From contig NZ_LT721901.1 in the NCBI RefSeq assembly GCF_900157375.1, positions 3,334,315 through 3,398,314 of the forward strand: 64,000 nucleotides of DNA, given 5' to 3'. The translations under genes and the position numbers were made by a program. The notes beneath the pieces were generated by a model, which saw only the letters and a program-made list of their open reading frames with translations, ran no database searches and was not told where the DNA came from. This stretch comes from Mycobacterium rhizamassiliense (GTDB lineage Bacteria; Actinomycetota; Actinomycetes; Mycobacteriales; Mycobacteriaceae). Positions 46,544 to 58,255 of this stretch are shown one piece after another; positions within the stretch are counted from its first letter, which is position 1; each line of letters opens with the position of its first letter.

Positions 46544-48910
46544 GTGACAACTTCGGCGAGCAGATCGCGCATCCCGTTGTCGGTAGAGGACATCGCCAAG
46601 CGCATCTTCCTGGGCAAGCCACTGATCACCGAGGATCTGTCGGGCGAGAAGCTGTCGAATCCCGTTGCCCTGGGCGCCCTTTCACCGGACGCGATCTCGT
46701 CCACCGCGTACGGCCCCGAGCAGATCCTGATCGAGCTGTTGCCGCACGCCGGGCTGGCGGCGTTCGCGTTGTTGCTGCCGGTCACGGGCGTCATCCTGCT
46801 GATCCTGGTGCTGGTGGCCGCGTCGTATCGGCAGGTCGTGATGGCGTACACGCGGGCGGGCGGGTCCTACATCGTGGCGCGGGAGAATTTCGGTCCCCGG
46901 GTGGCGCAGGTGGCCGCAGCGGCGCTGCTGATCGACTACGTCGTCACGGTGGCGGTGCAGTCGGCGGCCGGGACCGTTGCGGTGGTCTCGGCGATCCCCG
47001 CACTGGGCCCGCACAGCCTGCAGATCACGGTCGCCGTGGTGTTGCTGATCTGCCTGGCGAACCTGCGCGGTCTGAGGGAGGCGGGATGGCAGTTCGCCTT
47101 CGCGACGTACTTCTTCATCATCATGGTCGGGCTGACGATCGTGGTCGGTGTCACTCGCGTCGTCCTTGGCGACCTACCCGTTTACGACCCCACGCACCTG
47201 GCCGGCGCCGTGCCCGTGCACCAGGGCAACGGACTGGTGATGGGCGCGACGATCCTGACGTTGCTGCGCGCCTTCGCCAACGGCGGCTCGTCGCTGACGG
47301 GCGTGGAGGCCATCTCCAACACCGTCGATCTCTTCCGAAAGCCGCAGGGCCGCAACGCGCGCCGGGTGCTGACCGCGATGGCCACCATCCTCGGGGTGCT
47401 GCTGGCCGGCGTGGCGTTCCTGGCCTACATGACGCACGCGACGCCCTACCTCAGTGAGTATCCCTCGGTGCTGTCGCAGATCGGTCGCGCCGTGTTCGGC
47501 AACGGGACGATCGGCAACATCTTCTTCGTGCTCGTCCAGACCGCAACGGCAGCAATCCTTTTCACCGGCGCGAACACCAGCTTCAACGGGTTCCCGGCTC
47601 TGGCGAGCTTCGTCGCCGAGGACCGCTTCCTGCCGCGGCAATTGATGAAACGTGGTCATCGCCTTGTGTTTTCGAACGGCATCATCGCCCTGGCCGCGAT
47701 GTCCGTGGCGCTGCTACTGGTAACCGGCGGCTCGGTCAACGCGCTGGTGCCGTTCTACGCGATCGGCGTGTTCACCGGATTCTCGATGGCCGGCTACGGC
47801 ATGACCAAACACCATCTGACGGAGCGGGAATCGGGCTGGCGGCGCCGCCTGGCGATCAACCTGTCCGCAGGCATCCTGTCCACCATCGTGGTCGGAATCT
47901 TCGCGGTGGCGAAGTTCACCGAGGGTGCGTGGTTGGTCGTTGTCGTCTTTCCGATTCTGGTGTTCCTGCTGATCCGACTCAACCGCGAATATCGCGCCGA
48001 GGCGGCCATTCTCGAGATGTTCCGCACCGACCGACCCGAGTTGGTGAAGTATTCCCGGCACCGGGTGTTCGTTTTCGTGAACTCCGTGGACCTTTCGCTG
48101 CTCGAGGCGCTGCGCTACGGCAGGGGATTGCGGGCCGACGAACTCATCGCGGTGCACTTCATGGTCGACCCGGCGCTTGCCGCGCAGATCCGAAAGCGTT
48201 GGGACCACTTCGAATTGGATACCCGGCTGCGCGTCGTCGACTGCCCGGACCGCCGGATCATCCGGGCCGCGCAGCTGTTTGTCGCCAAGGCGCAGTCCGA
48301 ACATCCCAACGCCAACGTCACCGTGCTGTTGCCGCGCCGTACCTACGCGCCGCTGATCGGGCGGTTGCTGCACGACCGCACCGCGGACAAGATCGCCAGG
48401 GCGGTCAGCCTGATCCCCGACGCCGCCGCGACGATCGTGCCCTACGACGTCCAGTCGCGGATCGAGGAGGCCTACCCGGACCGCTTCGAGCAGCGGGTCG
48501 CGCGCGAACTCGAGAAGTTCGGCGAATGGGTGACCCGCGGCGAAGACCAGGACGTGCAGGCGTACGAGCATCCCCGGTCGTCGGTGATCACGGTGGCGGG
48601 CCTGATCCCGGGAAACCGCGCCACCTTCGAGGGGCGGGTCAGCGAGGTCGAGGACGTCGCCAAGGGCCGACGCACCTTGCGCACAATCCTGGTCAGCGAC
48701 CACAGCGGCGAGATCAGCGTGACGTTCAGGCCCGGGCATGGCGGCGCCGATGTCGTGCCGGGTCAGCTGCTGCGGATCACCGGCAAGCCCAGGCAGACCG
48801 GCAACCGGCCGATGTCGATGGTCGACCCGACCTACCACATCGTCGAGGATCCGGCTAACGCTGGGGGACCGGGTGATTCGGGCGACGGCGGCCACGACGG
48901 CGCGACGTAA
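46544..48910 (+). CDS. APC-superfamily KimA-like potassium transporter with fused C-terminal OB-fold-like domain
   Basis: 788 residues. The membrane part (about 45-480, near 12 segments) has KimA-type signatures: LGALSPDAISSTAYGPEQIL, VLVAASYRQVVMAYTRAGGSY and IVARENFG. A cytosolic UspA-like domain follows (about 505-640, starting HRVFVFVNSVDLSLLEAL), which in Bacillus KimA carries c-di-AMP control. An extra segment at about 690-780 reads like an OB-fold: RTLRTILVSDHSGEISVTF, then LLRITGKP and DPTYHIVED. This is unusual for a transporter. The start is GTG 46544 with AAAGGA 7 bases upstream. It has no counterpart at this place in H37Rv; Rv2690c is a shorter relative. Confidence 0.85.
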   Translation: MTTSASRSRIPLSVEDIAKRIFLGKPLITEDLSGEKLSNPVALGALSPDAISSTAYGPEQILIELLPHAGLAAFALLLPVTGVILLILVLVAASYRQVVMAYTRAGGSYIVARENFGPRVAQVAAAALLIDYVVTVAVQSAAGTVAVVSAIPALGPHSLQITVAVVLLICLANLRGLREAGWQFAFATYFFIIMVGLTIVVGVTRVVLGDLPVYDPTHLAGAVPVHQGNGLVMGATILTLLRAFANGGSSLTGVEAISNTVDLFRKPQGRNARRVLTAMATILGVLLAGVAFLAYMTHATPYLSEYPSVLSQIGRAVFGNGTIGNIFFVLVQTATAAILFTGANTSFNGFPALASFVAEDRFLPRQLMKRGHRLVFSNGIIALAAMSVALLLVTGGSVNALVPFYAIGVFTGFSMAGYGMTKHHLTERESGWRRRLAINLSAGILSTIVVGIFAVAKFTEGAWLVVVVFPILVFLLIRLNREYRAEAAILEMFRTDRPELVKYSRHRVFVFVNSVDLSLLEALRYGRGLRADELIAVHFMVDPALAAQIRKRWDHFELDTRLRVVDCPDRRIIRAAQLFVAKAQSEHPNANVTVLLPRRTYAPLIGRLLHDRTADKIARAVSLIPDAAATIVPYDVQSRIEEAYPDRFEQRVARELEKFGEWVTRGEDQDVQAYEHPRSSVITVAGLIPGNRATFEGRVSEVEDVAKGRRTLRTILVSDHSGEISVTFRPGHGGADVVPGQLLRITGKPRQTGNRPMSMVDPTYHIVEDPANAGGPGDSGDGGHDGAT

Positions 48911-48946
48911 CGTGGGAAGACGGCGTGAGAAAGGGACGAGAAGACT

Positions 48947-50224
48947 GTGCTGAAGCGACTGGCGGCCGTGCTGGTGTCCGTGGTGAGTGTCGTGTTCACG
49001 CTCAACGGGTACCGGCCGTTGAGTAAGAACGGGTACGGCTCGGTATACGCGTTTGCCGACGGCGTGTTCGCGTCGGAACTTCCGATGCAGAGCTTGGGAG
49101 TCCAGGTGACCGCGTTGGCGGCGCTGTCGCGTCGGCTTCCGGCCCCGCTGCGCCGATTCTGTTGGGCGTTGACGGCGCTGTCCGGGCTGGGCCTGCTGGG
49201 CCTGCGGCAGCTCGGCCGGCGGGCCAACGAGCCGCTGACCGCCGCGCTGGATGCCGGCCTGGGTCCGCAACGCCGCCGCGAGTCGGGCGACCTGTGGAAG
49301 CGTCCGCTGCCGGGGGCCGCCACCGCGAAGAAACCGGGCGCGGCCCGGATGCTGCGGATCTATCGCGCCTACGCGCACGACGGCGACATCAGCTATGGCG
49401 AGTTCGGTTCGCGGAATTTTCTCGACATCTGGCGACGGCCCGACCTGGACCGCAACGGGCGGGCCCCGGTGTTGCTGCAGGTGCCCGGGGGTGCGTGGAT
49501 GACGGGAAACAAACGCGGACAGGCACATCCGTTGATGAGCCACCTGGTCGAGCTGGGCTGGATCTGCGTGGCCATCAACTACCGGCTCAGCCCGCGCTCT
49601 ACCTGGCCCGACCAGATCGTCGACGTCAAGCGCGCGATCGCCTGGACCAAGGAGCACATCGCGGCCTACGGCGGTGATCCCGATTGGATCGCGATCACCG
49701 GCGGCTCGGCGGGCGGGCACCTGTCGTCGCTGGCCGCGCTGACGCCCAACGATCCGCGGTTTCAGCCGGGCTTCGAAGACGCCGACACCCGGGTGGACGT
49801 GGCCGTGCCGTTCTACGGTGTGTACGACTTCACAGCAACCGGCGACGCCATCCATCCGATGATGGCGGCGATGGTGGCCAAGAACGTTTTCAAGCTAAGG
49901 CGCACCGAGATCGCCGAGCCGTTCCGGCAGGCCTCGCCGGTCGCGCACGTAAACCCCGACGCACCACCTTTTTTCGTGCTGCACGGCACCAACGACTCGC
50001 TGGTCCCGGTTCCGCAGGCCCGCGATTTCGTCGCGCGGCTGGGCGAAGTCAGCAGCCAGCCGGTGGTTTATGCCGAATTGCCTTGGGCGCAGCACGCTTT
50101 CGATATCTTCGGCTCGGCGCGAGCCGCACACGCCGCGGTTGCGGTCGAGCAATTCCTCGCCGAGATTTATAGCCGGCGGGTTACCGCCGAGCAAACACAG
50201 TCGACACCGGCCGCGGGGCACTGA
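48947..50224 (+). CDS. Alpha/beta-hydrolase, hormone-sensitive-lipase type (Lip family)
   Basis: 425 residues. A hydrophobic N-terminal segment (about 3-20) and a second one near 66-90 suggest membrane attachment. The catalytic domain has the oxyanion motif VPGGAW (HGGG variant), the nucleophile in GGSAGG, the Asp in HGTNDSLVP and the His in AQHAFD. The pattern resembles LipM/LipO-type mycobacterial esterases; I give no symbol. It lies 36 bases after the transporter gene and upstream of the acyltrehalose locus. Confidence 0.85.
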   Translation: MLKRLAAVLVSVVSVVFTLNGYRPLSKNGYGSVYAFADGVFASELPMQSLGVQVTALAALSRRLPAPLRRFCWALTALSGLGLLGLRQLGRRANEPLTAALDAGLGPQRRRESGDLWKRPLPGAATAKKPGAARMLRIYRAYAHDGDISYGEFGSRNFLDIWRRPDLDRNGRAPVLLQVPGGAWMTGNKRGQAHPLMSHLVELGWICVAINYRLSPRSTWPDQIVDVKRAIAWTKEHIAAYGGDPDWIAITGGSAGGHLSSLAALTPNDPRFQPGFEDADTRVDVAVPFYGVYDFTATGDAIHPMMAAMVAKNVFKLRRTEIAEPFRQASPVAHVNPDAPPFFVLHGTNDSLVPVPQARDFVARLGEVSSQPVVYAELPWAQHAFDIFGSARAAHAAVAVEQFLAEIYSRRVTAEQTQSTPAAGH

Positions 50225-50452
50225 GTAGCAATTGCAAACTGACAACACAGGTTTCAGCATGCCCGTGTCACGTAGGGTCGCCGCGACACGCTAGCTTATA
50301 GCCGCTAAGCTTGTTCGGCTTGGGTCAGTACGCTGGCCCCACAAATTGTGAATCCGGGGCGGATGCACGGGGGATGGCGCGGGTGATCGCGCTCGGGGCT
50401 TCCCTCGCATTCGCGTGGTCGTTAGCTGATTGCCCAATACGCGTGGGCGAAG
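50225..50452. promoter_or_regulatory. Upstream region of the pks gene
   Basis: 228 bases, AT-richer than its surroundings, presumed to carry the promoter of the pks-papA3-mmpL10 operon. A TATAGC-like -10 candidate lies near 50297. Nothing else is recognisable. Confidence 0.35.
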
Positions 50453-53400
50453 ATGGGGGATTGCGTTTTGCCTTCCGCAACTGTCACACCTGTTGCTGTT
50501 ATCGGAATGGCCTGCCGACTTCCCGGAGGAGTCGATTCTCCGCAACGTTTGTGGCAAGCGTTGCTACGCGGCGACGACTTCATCGGCGAGATCCCCGCTG
50601 ACCGCTGGGACGCGGACGCGTACTACGACCCCGAGCCCGGCGTGCCCGGCCGGTCGGTATCGCGATGGGGCGCCTTCCTGGACGACGTCGGCGGTTTCGA
50701 CTGCGACTTCTTCGGCCTGACCGAGCGCGAGGCCACCGCGATCGACCCGCAGCATCGCCTGCTGCTGGAGACGTCGTGGGACGCGATCGAGCACGCGGGT
50801 CTGGACCCGGCGGCCCTGGTCGGTTCGCAGACCGGCGTCTTCGTGGGGCTGACCCACGGCGACTACGAGCTGTTGTCCGCCGACTGCGGCGCCGCCGAGG
50901 GGCCGTACGGATTCACCGGTACCTGCAACAGCTTTGCCTCCGGTCGCGTGTCCTACACGCTGGGCCTGCATGGGCCCGCGTCCACGGTGGATACCGCCTG
51001 CTCGTCGGGGTTGATGGCCGTACACCAGGCGTGCGGCAGCCTGGACACCGGCGAGAGCGACCTGGCCCTGGCCGGCGGCGTGGTGGTGATCCTGGAGCCG
51101 CGGAAGTCCGTCGCCGGATCCCTGCAGGGCATGCTGTCGCCCACCGGCCGCTGCCACGCCTTCGACGCCGCCGCCGACGGATTCACGTCCGGTGAGGGTT
51201 GCGTGGTGCTGATGCTCAAGCGGCTGCCCGACGCGCAGCGCGACGGCGATCGCATCCTCGCCGTCGTCCGCGGCACCGCGGCCAACCAGGACGGTCGCAC
51301 CCCGAACATCGCGGCGCCGTCGGAGCAGGCGCAGGTCGCGGCCTACCGCAAGGCCCTGGCCGTCGGCGGCGTCGACCCCGCCACGGTCGGCATGGTCGAG
51401 GCGCACGGCACCGGCACCCCGGTCGGCGACCCCATCGAATACGCCAGCCTGGCAGCGGTTTACGGCACCGGGGGACCCTGCGCGCTGGCGTCGGTGAAGA
51501 CGAACTTCGGCCACATGCAGTCGACGTCGGGCGCGCTGGGGATGATGAAGGCGATCCTCGCGCTACAACACGGCGTGGTGCCGCAGAACCTGCACTTCAA
51601 CCGGCTGCCCGAGCAGGTGGCCGGAATCAGCACCGAACTCTTCGTGCCGCAGGCCAATACGCCGTGGCCGACCGACGGCGAGCACCCGCGGCGCGCGGCG
51701 GTCTCGTCGTACGGAATGTCGGGGACCAACGTGCACGCCGTGCTGGAACAGGCGCCGGAATCCGCGCCGGCGCCGGTGCCCGCGCACCCGGAGGGGCCGC
51801 TGCTGTTCTGTGTCTCGGCGACCTCGGCCGAGCAGCTGCGGGCGACGGCGGCCCGGCTGGCCGACTGGGTCGACGAGCACGGCGACGCTGCCGAGCTACG
51901 CGACCTGGGCTACACGCTGTCGCGCCGCCGGGCGCACCGGCCGGTGCGCACGGTGCTGCCGGCGGGCAGCTTCGGTGAGCTCAGCGCGGCGTTGCGCGAG
52001 GTGGCCGACGGCGAGCTGCCCTATCAGCCCGCCGTGGGCCAGGACGACCGCGGCCCGGTGTGGGTGTTCTCCGGGCAGGGTTCGCAGTGGTCGAAGATGG
52101 GCGCCGAATTGCTCGCCACGGAGCCGGTTTTCGCCGCGACCGTCGCCGCGATCGAGCCGGTGATCGCCAGGGAGTCGGGCTTCTCGGTGACCGAGGCCAT
52201 GTCGGCGGCCGAGACGGTCAGCGGGATCGACCGCGTGCAGCCGACGATCTTCGCGATGCAGGTGGCGCTGGCCGAGACGATGAAGTCCTACGGCGTGCAC
52301 CCCGGCGCGGTGATCGGGCACTCGCTGGGGGAGGCGGCCGCGGCCGTCGTCGCGGGCGCGCTGTCGCTCGAAGACGGGCTGAAGGTGATCTGCCGCCGCT
52401 CGCGGTTGATGAAGCGCGTCTCGGGCAGCGGCGCCATGGCGTCGGTGGAACTGCCCGGGCAACAGGTGTTGTCGGAGCTGTCCATGCGCGGCGTGTCCGA
52501 CGTCGTGCTCGCGGTGGTCGCCTCGCCGACGTCGACCGTCGTCGGCGGCGACACCGAGTCGATCCGCAGCCTGGTGGCGATGTGGGAGCAGCAGGACGTG
52601 ATGGCGCGCGAGGTGGCCGTCGACGTCGCCTCGCACACCCCGCACGTCGACCCGATCCTCGACGAGTTGGTCGAGGTCCTCGCCGACATCCAGCCCAGGG
52701 CGCCCGAGGTCCCGTACTACTCCGCCACCCTGTGGGATCCGCGCGAACAGCCGTCCTTCACCGCCGACTACTGGACCGAAAACCTGCGCTACACGGTGCG
52801 TTTCGCGGCCGCCGTGCAGGCGGCCCTCAAGGACGGGTTCCGCGTCTTCGGCGAGCTGTCGCCGCACCCGCTGCTCACCTACGCCGTCGAGCAGAACGCC
52901 GCCAGCCTGGACATGCCGATCGCGGCGCTGGCGGCCATCCGCCGCGAGCAGCAGCTGCCGTCCGGCCTGCGCGGGTTCGTCGCCGACGTGCACAGCGCCG
53001 GCGCCGCAGTGGACTTCGCCACGCAATACCCCGACGGGCGGTTGGTCGATGCGCCGCTGCCGACGTGGACTCGCCGCAAGCTGCTGCTGAGCCGGGAATC
53101 CACCGAGCAGCTCGCCGGCGCCTCGGTTCAGGCCGTGCACCCGCTGCTCGGTGCGCACGTGCATCTGCGCGAGGAGCCGGAGCGCCACGTCTGGCAGGGC
53201 CAGGTCGGCATCGAGGTACACCCGTGGCTCGCCGACCACCAACTGCACAGCGTGGCAACGCTTCCCGGCGCCGCCTACTGCGAAATGGCGCTGACCGCGG
53301 CGCGCACGATTCTCGGGGAGGTCTCCGAGGTGCACGACATCGCGTTCGAGGCGACGCTGTTGCTCGACGACCAGACGGTCGCATCGTCGGCGGCGACGAT

Positions 53401-56400
53401 CTCGGCGTCCGGCGCGCACGAGTTCGCGGTCGACACGCACGAGGAGGGCCAGCGCGTTCGGCGGGCGAGCGCCGTCCTGCATGCGGGCACGGACGTGCAG
53501 CCGCCGCCGGTCCACGACATCGACGCGCTGTTCGCCAGCCACCCGTCCCGGGTGGACGGCGCCGAATTGCGGGAGGCCTTCGACAGCGTCGGCATCCAGT
53601 ACGGTCCGGCCTTCTCGGGGCTGACCGCCGTCTACACCGCCGACGGGATCGACGGCACCGACGGCCAAGTCAGCACGGCGATCGCCGAAGTCGCGCTGCC
53701 CGGGGCCATCCGCTCCCAGCAGTCGGCCTACGTCGCGCACCCCGCGCTGCTCGACGCCTGCTTCCAGTCGGTCATCGTGCATCCCCAGGTGCAGAAGGCG
53801 GGCGCCGGTGGTCTGCTGTTGCCGGTGGGGGTGCGCAGGCTGCGCAACTATCACTCGACCCGCAACGCGCACTACTGCCTCACCCGGGTCACGGCCTCGC
53901 CGGCCGGCGAGTGCGAGGCCGACCTGGAGATCCTGGACCAGTCAGGAACGGTGCTGTTGAGCGTCGAGGGGCTGGAGCTGTCGGCCGGGGTTTCGGAGCA
54001 CGAGCACGCCAATCGCCTGATGAACGAGCGGCTGTTCACGATCGAATGGGAGCCGCGCGAGCTGCCGGAGGCGACGCAGTTCGAGCCGGGCTCCTGGCTG
54101 CTGCTCGGTGCGTCCGAGGATGATTCGCTGACCGCGCGACTCGCCGAGACGTTGAATTCCGATGGTGCGCAATGCACTACCGCGCCGTTGCCGATCGGGC
54201 CGTTGGAGTCGGCGGACACGGCGACGCTGCGTGCGCTGCTCGATGGTGACGGACCGCAGGGACCCCGGCGCGGTGTCACCGGCGTGGTCGTGGTGACCGC
54301 GCCGCCCGCCGACGACGCCGACGAGTTGCGGCGCGGCCGCGATTACGTCTCGCAGCTGGTCGGGATCGCCCGGGAGCTGGCGGAGCTGCCGGGGGAGGTG
54401 CCGCGGCTGTTCGTCGTGACGAGGAACGCGGCCACCGTGCTCGACGAGGACCTGGCCAACCTCGAGCAGGCCGGGCTGCGCGGCCTGATCCGGGTGATCG
54501 ACTCCGAGTATCCGCATCTGAGCGCCACCCAGATCGACGTGGACGACGACGCCGACGCCGACGCCGCGCAGCTGTCCAGGCAGTTGCAGGGCGGGTCGGA
54601 AGAGGACGAAACCGCTTGGCGCAGTGGGGATTGGTACACCGCGCGCCTGCGGTCGGGCCCGCTGCGGCCCGGCGAGCGGCTCACCACGATCGTCGACCAC
54701 GAGCGTGACGGGATGCGGTTACAGGTCCGCGCCCCCGGCGACCTGGAGTCGCTGGAGTTCATCGCGTTCAACCGGGTCGCACCCGGGCCGGGCGAGATCG
54801 AGGTCTCGGTGAGCGCGTCCAGCGTCAACTTCGCCGACGTGCTCGTCGCCTTCGGCCGGTATCCCACCTTCGAGGGATATCGGCAGCAGTTGGGCATCGA
54901 CTTCGCCGGTGTGGTGACCGCGGTCGGGCCGGGCGTCACCGGGCATCGGGTCGGCGAGCGCGTAGCGGGCTTGTCCCGCAACGGTTGCTGGAGCACGTTC
55001 GTGACGTGCGACGCCCGTCTCGCCGTCGCGCTACCGCACGAGGTTCCACTGGCCGACGCCGCCGCGATACCGACCGCGGCCGCGACCGCCTGGTACGGCC
55101 TGCACGATCTGGCCCGGATAGCGTCGGGCGAGAAGGTGCTGATCCACTCGGGCACCGGCGGGGTCGGGCAGGCGGCGATCGCGATCGCCCGCGCCGCGGG
55201 GTGTGAAATCTTCGCGACGGCGGGCAGTCCGCAGCGCCGAGAGATATTGCGCGACATGGGCATCGAGCATGTCTACGACTCGCGTAGCACCGATTTCGCC
55301 GAGCAGATCCGCGAGGACACCGACGGCTACGGCGTCGACGTCGTGCTCAACTCGCTGCCCGGTGCCGCGCAGCGCGTGGGGGTCGAATTGCTGGCCTTCG
55401 GCGGGCGGTTCGTCGAGATCGGCAAACGCGACATCTACGGCGATACTCGGCTGGGGCTGTTCCCGTTCCGGCGCAACCTTTCTCTGTACGCCGTCGACCT
55501 GGCGTTGCTGACGCACACCCACCCGGAGGTCGTCCAGCGGCTGCTCACCACGGTCTACCGGCACACGGCCGACGGGCTGTTGCCGCTGCCACCGATCACG
55601 CACTACCCGGTTGCCGATGCCGCCGCGGCGGTCCGCCTGGTCGGGGCCGCGGGGCACACCGGCAAGGTGCTGCTCGACATTCCGCATACCGGATCCAGCG
55701 TGGCCGTGGTTCCGCCGGAGGAAAAGCCGGTGTTCCGCCGCGACGGCGCCTACATCGTCACCGGCGGATTGACCGGCCTCGGGCTGTATTTGGGTGGCGA
55801 GATGGCCGCGACCGGTTGCGGACGCATCGTGCTGAATTCGCGTTCGAAGCCCAACGAACAGGCGCAGGAGGCCATCGAGTCGCTGCGCGCGCAGGGCGCC
55901 GACATCCAGGTGGAGTGCGGTGACGTCGCCGACCCCGGGTTCGCCGAACGCCTGGTGACGGTGGCGACCGAGTCCGGCCTGCCGCTGCGCGGCGTGCTGC
56001 ATTCGGCGGGGGTGGTCGAGGACGCGACGCTGTCCAACGTCACCGAAGACCTGATCGACAGGTGTTGGGCGCCAAAGGCTTACGGCGGGTGGAACCTGCA
56101 TAAGGCCAGCGCCGAGCAGCCGCTGGACTGGTTCTGCACGTTCTCGGCGGCGGCCGCGCTGGTGGGCTCGCCGGGGCAGGGCGCGTACGCGGCGGCCAAC
56201 AGCTGGCTGAATTCATTTGCGCACTGGCGCCGCGCCCAGGGCCTGCCGAGCACCGCGATCGCCTGGGGGGCGTGGGCCGAGGTCGGCCACGTGCGCGCCA
56301 AGGAGATGGCCGAGGAGTATGGCGTGGCGATCGCGCCCGGTGAGGGCTATCGCGCATTCCAGGAGTTGGTGCGCTACAGCCGCCCGTACTCCTGCTACGC

Positions 56401-56782
56401 GCCGATTATGGGCTCAGCGTGGCTGAACTCGTTCGCACAACGCAGCCGCTTCGCCGAAGCGTTCCAGTCCATGGCGAACGGCCAAGCGGATAAAGGAAAG
56501 TTCCTCGCCGAGCTGAAGGCGGCGCCGCAAGACGAGTGGCCCGGCATGATCCGGCGGCTGATCTCGGATCAGATCAGCCTGCTGCTGCGTCGCACCATCG
56601 ATCCGGACCGGCCGCTATCCGAGTACGGCCTGGACTCGCTGGGCAACCTGGAATTGCGCACCCGGATCGAAACGGAGACCGGAGTGCGTATCAGTCCCAC
56701 GAAGATCACCACCGTTCGTGGTCTGGCAGAGCACCTCTGCGAGGAGTTGGCGACAACGGAAGCTGCGTTGGCGACCAGCTGA
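50453..56782 (+). CDS. pks3: Type I polyketide synthase Pks3/4, single complete KS-AT-DH-ER-KR-ACP module
   Basis: 2109 residues. KS: Cys183 in DTACSSG. AT: Ser624 in GHSLGEA, with VASH near residue 725, a pattern linked to methylmalonyl-Co[11 protein letters not shown] near 923. [15 protein letters not shown] near 1460 and NADPH site GTGGVGQAA near 1567. [12 protein letters not shown] near 1767 with [12 protein letters not shown]: Ser2062 in GLDSLGN. It should build methyl-branched fatty acids iteratively, as Pks3/4 does for diacyl- and polyacyltrehalose. In H37Rv the gene is split into pks3 and pks4 (Rv1180-Rv1181); here it is one frame. TTG 50468 is an alternative start. Confidence 0.93.
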   Translation: MGDCVLPSATVTPVAVIGMACRLPGGVDSPQRLWQALLRGDDFIGEIPADRWDADAYYDPEPGVPGRSVSRWGAFLDDVGGFDCDFFGLTEREATAIDPQHRLLLETSWDAIEHAGLDPAALVGSQTGVFVGLTHGDYELLSADCGAAEGPYGFTGTCNSFASGRVSYTLGLHGPASTVDTACSSGLMAVHQACGSLDTGESDLALAGGVVVILEPRKSVAGSLQGMLSPTGRCHAFDAAADGFTSGEGCVVLMLKRLPDAQRDGDRILAVVRGTAANQDGRTPNIAAPSEQAQVAAYRKALAVGGVDPATVGMVEAHGTGTPVGDPIEYASLAAVYGTGGPCALASVKTNFGHMQSTSGALGMMKAILALQHGVVPQNLHFNRLPEQVAGISTELFVPQANTPWPTDGEHPRRAAVSSYGMSGTNVHAVLEQAPESAPAPVPAHPEGPLLFCVSATSAEQLRATAARLADWVDEHGDAAELRDLGYTLSRRRAHRPVRTVLPAGSFGELSAALREVADGELPYQPAVGQDDRGPVWVFSGQGSQWSKMGAELLATEPVFAATVAAIEPVIARESGFSVTEAMSAAETVSGIDRVQPTIFAMQVALAETMKSYGVHPGAVIGHSLGEAAAAVVAGALSLEDGLKVICRRSRLMKRVSGSGAMASVELPGQQVLSELSMRGVSDVVLAVVASPTSTVVGGDTESIRSLVAMWEQQDVMAREVAVDVASHTPHVDPILDELVEVLADIQPRAPEVPYYSATLWDPREQPSFTADYWTENLRYTVRFAAAVQAALKDGFRVFGELSPHPLLTYAVEQNAASLDMPIAALAAIRREQQLPSGLRGFVADVHSAGAAVDFATQYPDGRLVDAPLPTWTRRKLLLSRESTEQLAGASVQAVHPLLGAHVHLREEPERHVWQGQVGIEVHPWLADHQLHSVATLPGAAYCEMALTAARTILGEVSEVHDIAFEATLLLDDQTVASSAATISASGAHEFAVDTHEEGQRVRRASAVLHAGTDVQPPPVHDIDALFASHPSRVDGAELREAFDSVGIQYGPAFSGLTAVYTADGIDGTDGQVSTAIAEVALPGAIRSQQSAYVAHPALLDACFQSVIVHPQVQKAGAGGLLLPVGVRRLRNYHSTRNAHYCLTRVTASPAGECEADLEILDQSGTVLLSVEGLELSAGVSEHEHANRLMNERLFTIEWEPRELPEATQFEPGSWLLLGASEDDSLTARLAETLNSDGAQCTTAPLPIGPLESADTATLRALLDGDGPQGPRRGVTGVVVVTAPPADDADELRRGRDYVSQLVGIARELAELPGEVPRLFVVTRNAATVLDEDLANLEQAGLRGLIRVIDSEYPHLSATQIDVDDDADADAAQLSRQLQGGSEEDETAWRSGDWYTARLRSGPLRPGERLTTIVDHERDGMRLQVRAPGDLESLEFIAFNRVAPGPGEIEVSVSASSVNFADVLVAFGRYPTFEGYRQQLGIDFAGVVTAVGPGVTGHRVGERVAGLSRNGCWSTFVTCDARLAVALPHEVPLADAAAIPTAAATAWYGLHDLARIASGEKVLIHSGTGGVGQAAIAIARAAGCEIFATAGSPQRREILRDMGIEHVYDSRSTDFAEQIREDTDGYGVDVVLNSLPGAAQRVGVELLAFGGRFVEIGKRDIYGDTRLGLFPFRRNLSLYAVDLALLTHTHPEVVQRLLTTVYRHTADGLLPLPPITHYPVADAAAAVRLVGAAGHTGKVLLDIPHTGSSVAVVPPEEKPVFRRDGAYIVTGGLTGLGLYLGGEMAATGCGRIVLNSRSKPNEQAQEAIESLRAQGADIQVECGDVADPGFAERLVTVATESGLPLRGVLHSAGVVEDATLSNVTEDLIDRCWAPKAYGGWNLHKASAEQPLDWFCTFSAAAALVGSPGQGAYAAANSWLNSFAHWRRAQGLPSTAIAWGAWAEVGHVRAKEMAEEYGVAIAPGEGYRAFQELVRYSRPYSCYAPIMGSAWLNSFAQRSRFAEAFQSMANGQADKGKFLAELKAAPQDEWPGMIRRLISDQISLLLRRTIDPDRPLSEYGLDSLGNLELRTRIETETGVRISPTKITTVRGLAEHLCEELATTEAALATS

Positions 56783-56803
56783 CGCGAGGCGAGGGAGAGC
56801 ACA

Positions 56804-58222
56804 TTGCGGGTAGGGCCGCTGACAGTTGGAACGCTGTTCGATTGGGAACCCGTCCCGGGTGACACCATCTCGTGGCAGCCGACGCCGGCGACGCTCGAGA
56901 AGGTGGCCGCCGCGCCGGTCAGTTCGGTACCGGTCAGCTACATGCAGGCGCAGCACATCCGCGGCTACGTCGAGCAGAAGTCCAAGGGGCTGGACTATTC
57001 GCGGCTGATGATCATCAGCAGCGACCAACCCGGCCGGTGCGACCTGCGCGCAGTGAATTACATTGTCAACGCCCATCTTCGGCGGCACGACACGTATCGC
57101 AGCTGGTTCGAGCACACCGACGACGACCGCATCGTCCGGCGCACCCTCGCCGATCCGGCGGACATCGAATTCGTGCCCACCAAACACGGCAAGCTGACGC
57201 TGGACGAAATTCGGGACCTCGCGGTGGCCACACCGGACCCGTTGCAGTGGGGCTGCTTTCAGTTCGGCGTCATCCAGAGCGACGACCACTTCACCTTCTA
57301 CGCCAGTGTCGACCACGTGCACGTGGACGCGATGATCGTCGGCGTCACGCTGATGGAGTTCCACATGATGTACGGCTCGCTGGTCGGCGGGGGCGCACCC
57401 ATCGAGCTGCCGCCGGCGGGCAGCTACGACGAATTCTGCCTCCGGCAGCGGCATTTCACCGAGTCGCTGACCGCGCAGTCCCCGCAGGTTCGCGCGTGGA
57501 CGCAGTTCGCCGAGAGCAACGGCGGTAGCCTGCCCGAGTTCGCCCTGCCGCTGGGGGACCCGTCGCAGCCCAGCCAGGCCGACATCGTCACCATGACGAT
57601 GCTGGACGAGCAGCAGACCGCGCAGTTCGAATCGATCTGCCGGGATGCCGGTGCGCGATTCATCGGCGGCGTGCTGGCCTGCTGCGGCCTGGCCGAGCAC
57701 GAATTGACCGGAGCGCACACGTATTACGGGCTCACACCGCGCGACACTCGTAAGACCGCGGCCGACGCGCTCACCCAGGGCTGGTTTACCGGCCTGATCC
57801 CGATCACGGTCCCCATCGCGGATTCCTCGTTTGAGGAAGCCGCGCGCGCCGCGCAGCAATCGTTCGACGCCGACGTGCATTTGGCCGAGGTGCCCTACGA
57901 GCGCGTGATGGAGCTGGCGCCGACGGTGCACAAGCCGCGGCCAAACTTCCCGGTGATCAACTTCCTCGACGCGGGCACCGCCCCTCTTTCGGTGTTGCTG
58001 ACCGCGGAACTGGACGGGCTCAACATCGGCGTCTACAGCGACGGTCGCTACTCGTACCAGATGTCGATCTATGTGATCCGGGTCGAGCAGGAGACCGCGG
58101 TGACGGTGATGTACCCGGACAACCCGGAGGCGCAGGAGTCGGTGGCGCGCTACCTGGAGGCGTTGAAGTCCGTGTTCTCCCGTGTGGCCGAGAGCGGGCA
58201 CTGGCGGCGGAATGTCGCCTGA
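56804..58222 (+). CDS. papA3: Polyketide synthase-associated acyltransferase PapA3
   Basis: 472 residues of the condensation-domain-like Pap family. The active site is HVHVDAM (HxxxD, about residues 171-176), a small change from HHxxxDG. PapA3 transfers palmitoyl and Pks-made acyl groups to trehalose in the cytosol. It begins with TTG 56804 behind GAGGGAGAG, 21 bases after the pks stop. The order pks, papA3, mmpL10 matches Rv1180-Rv1183. Confidence 0.93.
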   Translation: MRVGPLTVGTLFDWEPVPGDTISWQPTPATLEKVAAAPVSSVPVSYMQAQHIRGYVEQKSKGLDYSRLMIISSDQPGRCDLRAVNYIVNAHLRRHDTYRSWFEHTDDDRIVRRTLADPADIEFVPTKHGKLTLDEIRDLAVATPDPLQWGCFQFGVIQSDDHFTFYASVDHVHVDAMIVGVTLMEFHMMYGSLVGGGAPIELPPAGSYDEFCLRQRHFTESLTAQSPQVRAWTQFAESNGGSLPEFALPLGDPSQPSQADIVTMTMLDEQQTAQFESICRDAGARFIGGVLACCGLAEHELTGAHTYYGLTPRDTRKTAADALTQGWFTGLIPITVPIADSSFEEAARAAQQSFDADVHLAEVPYERVMELAPTVHKPRPNFPVINFLDAGTAPLSVLLTAELDGLNIGVYSDGRYSYQMSIYVIRVEQETAVTVMYPDNPEAQESVARYLEALKSVFSRVAESGHWRRNVA

Positions 58223-58255
58223 CAGAACGCAGTACGAACGGCCGGAGGTGTAGTC

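Noticed and set aside
47714..49855. Open frame of 713 codons antisense to the transporter and lipase genes
   Set aside because: It spans two real genes on the other strand and has shadow-frame composition without any recognisable domain.
51896..53872. Open frame of 658 codons antisense to the AT/DH part of the PKS gene
   Set aside because: Shadow of the high-GC PKS coding strand; no domain or start signal.
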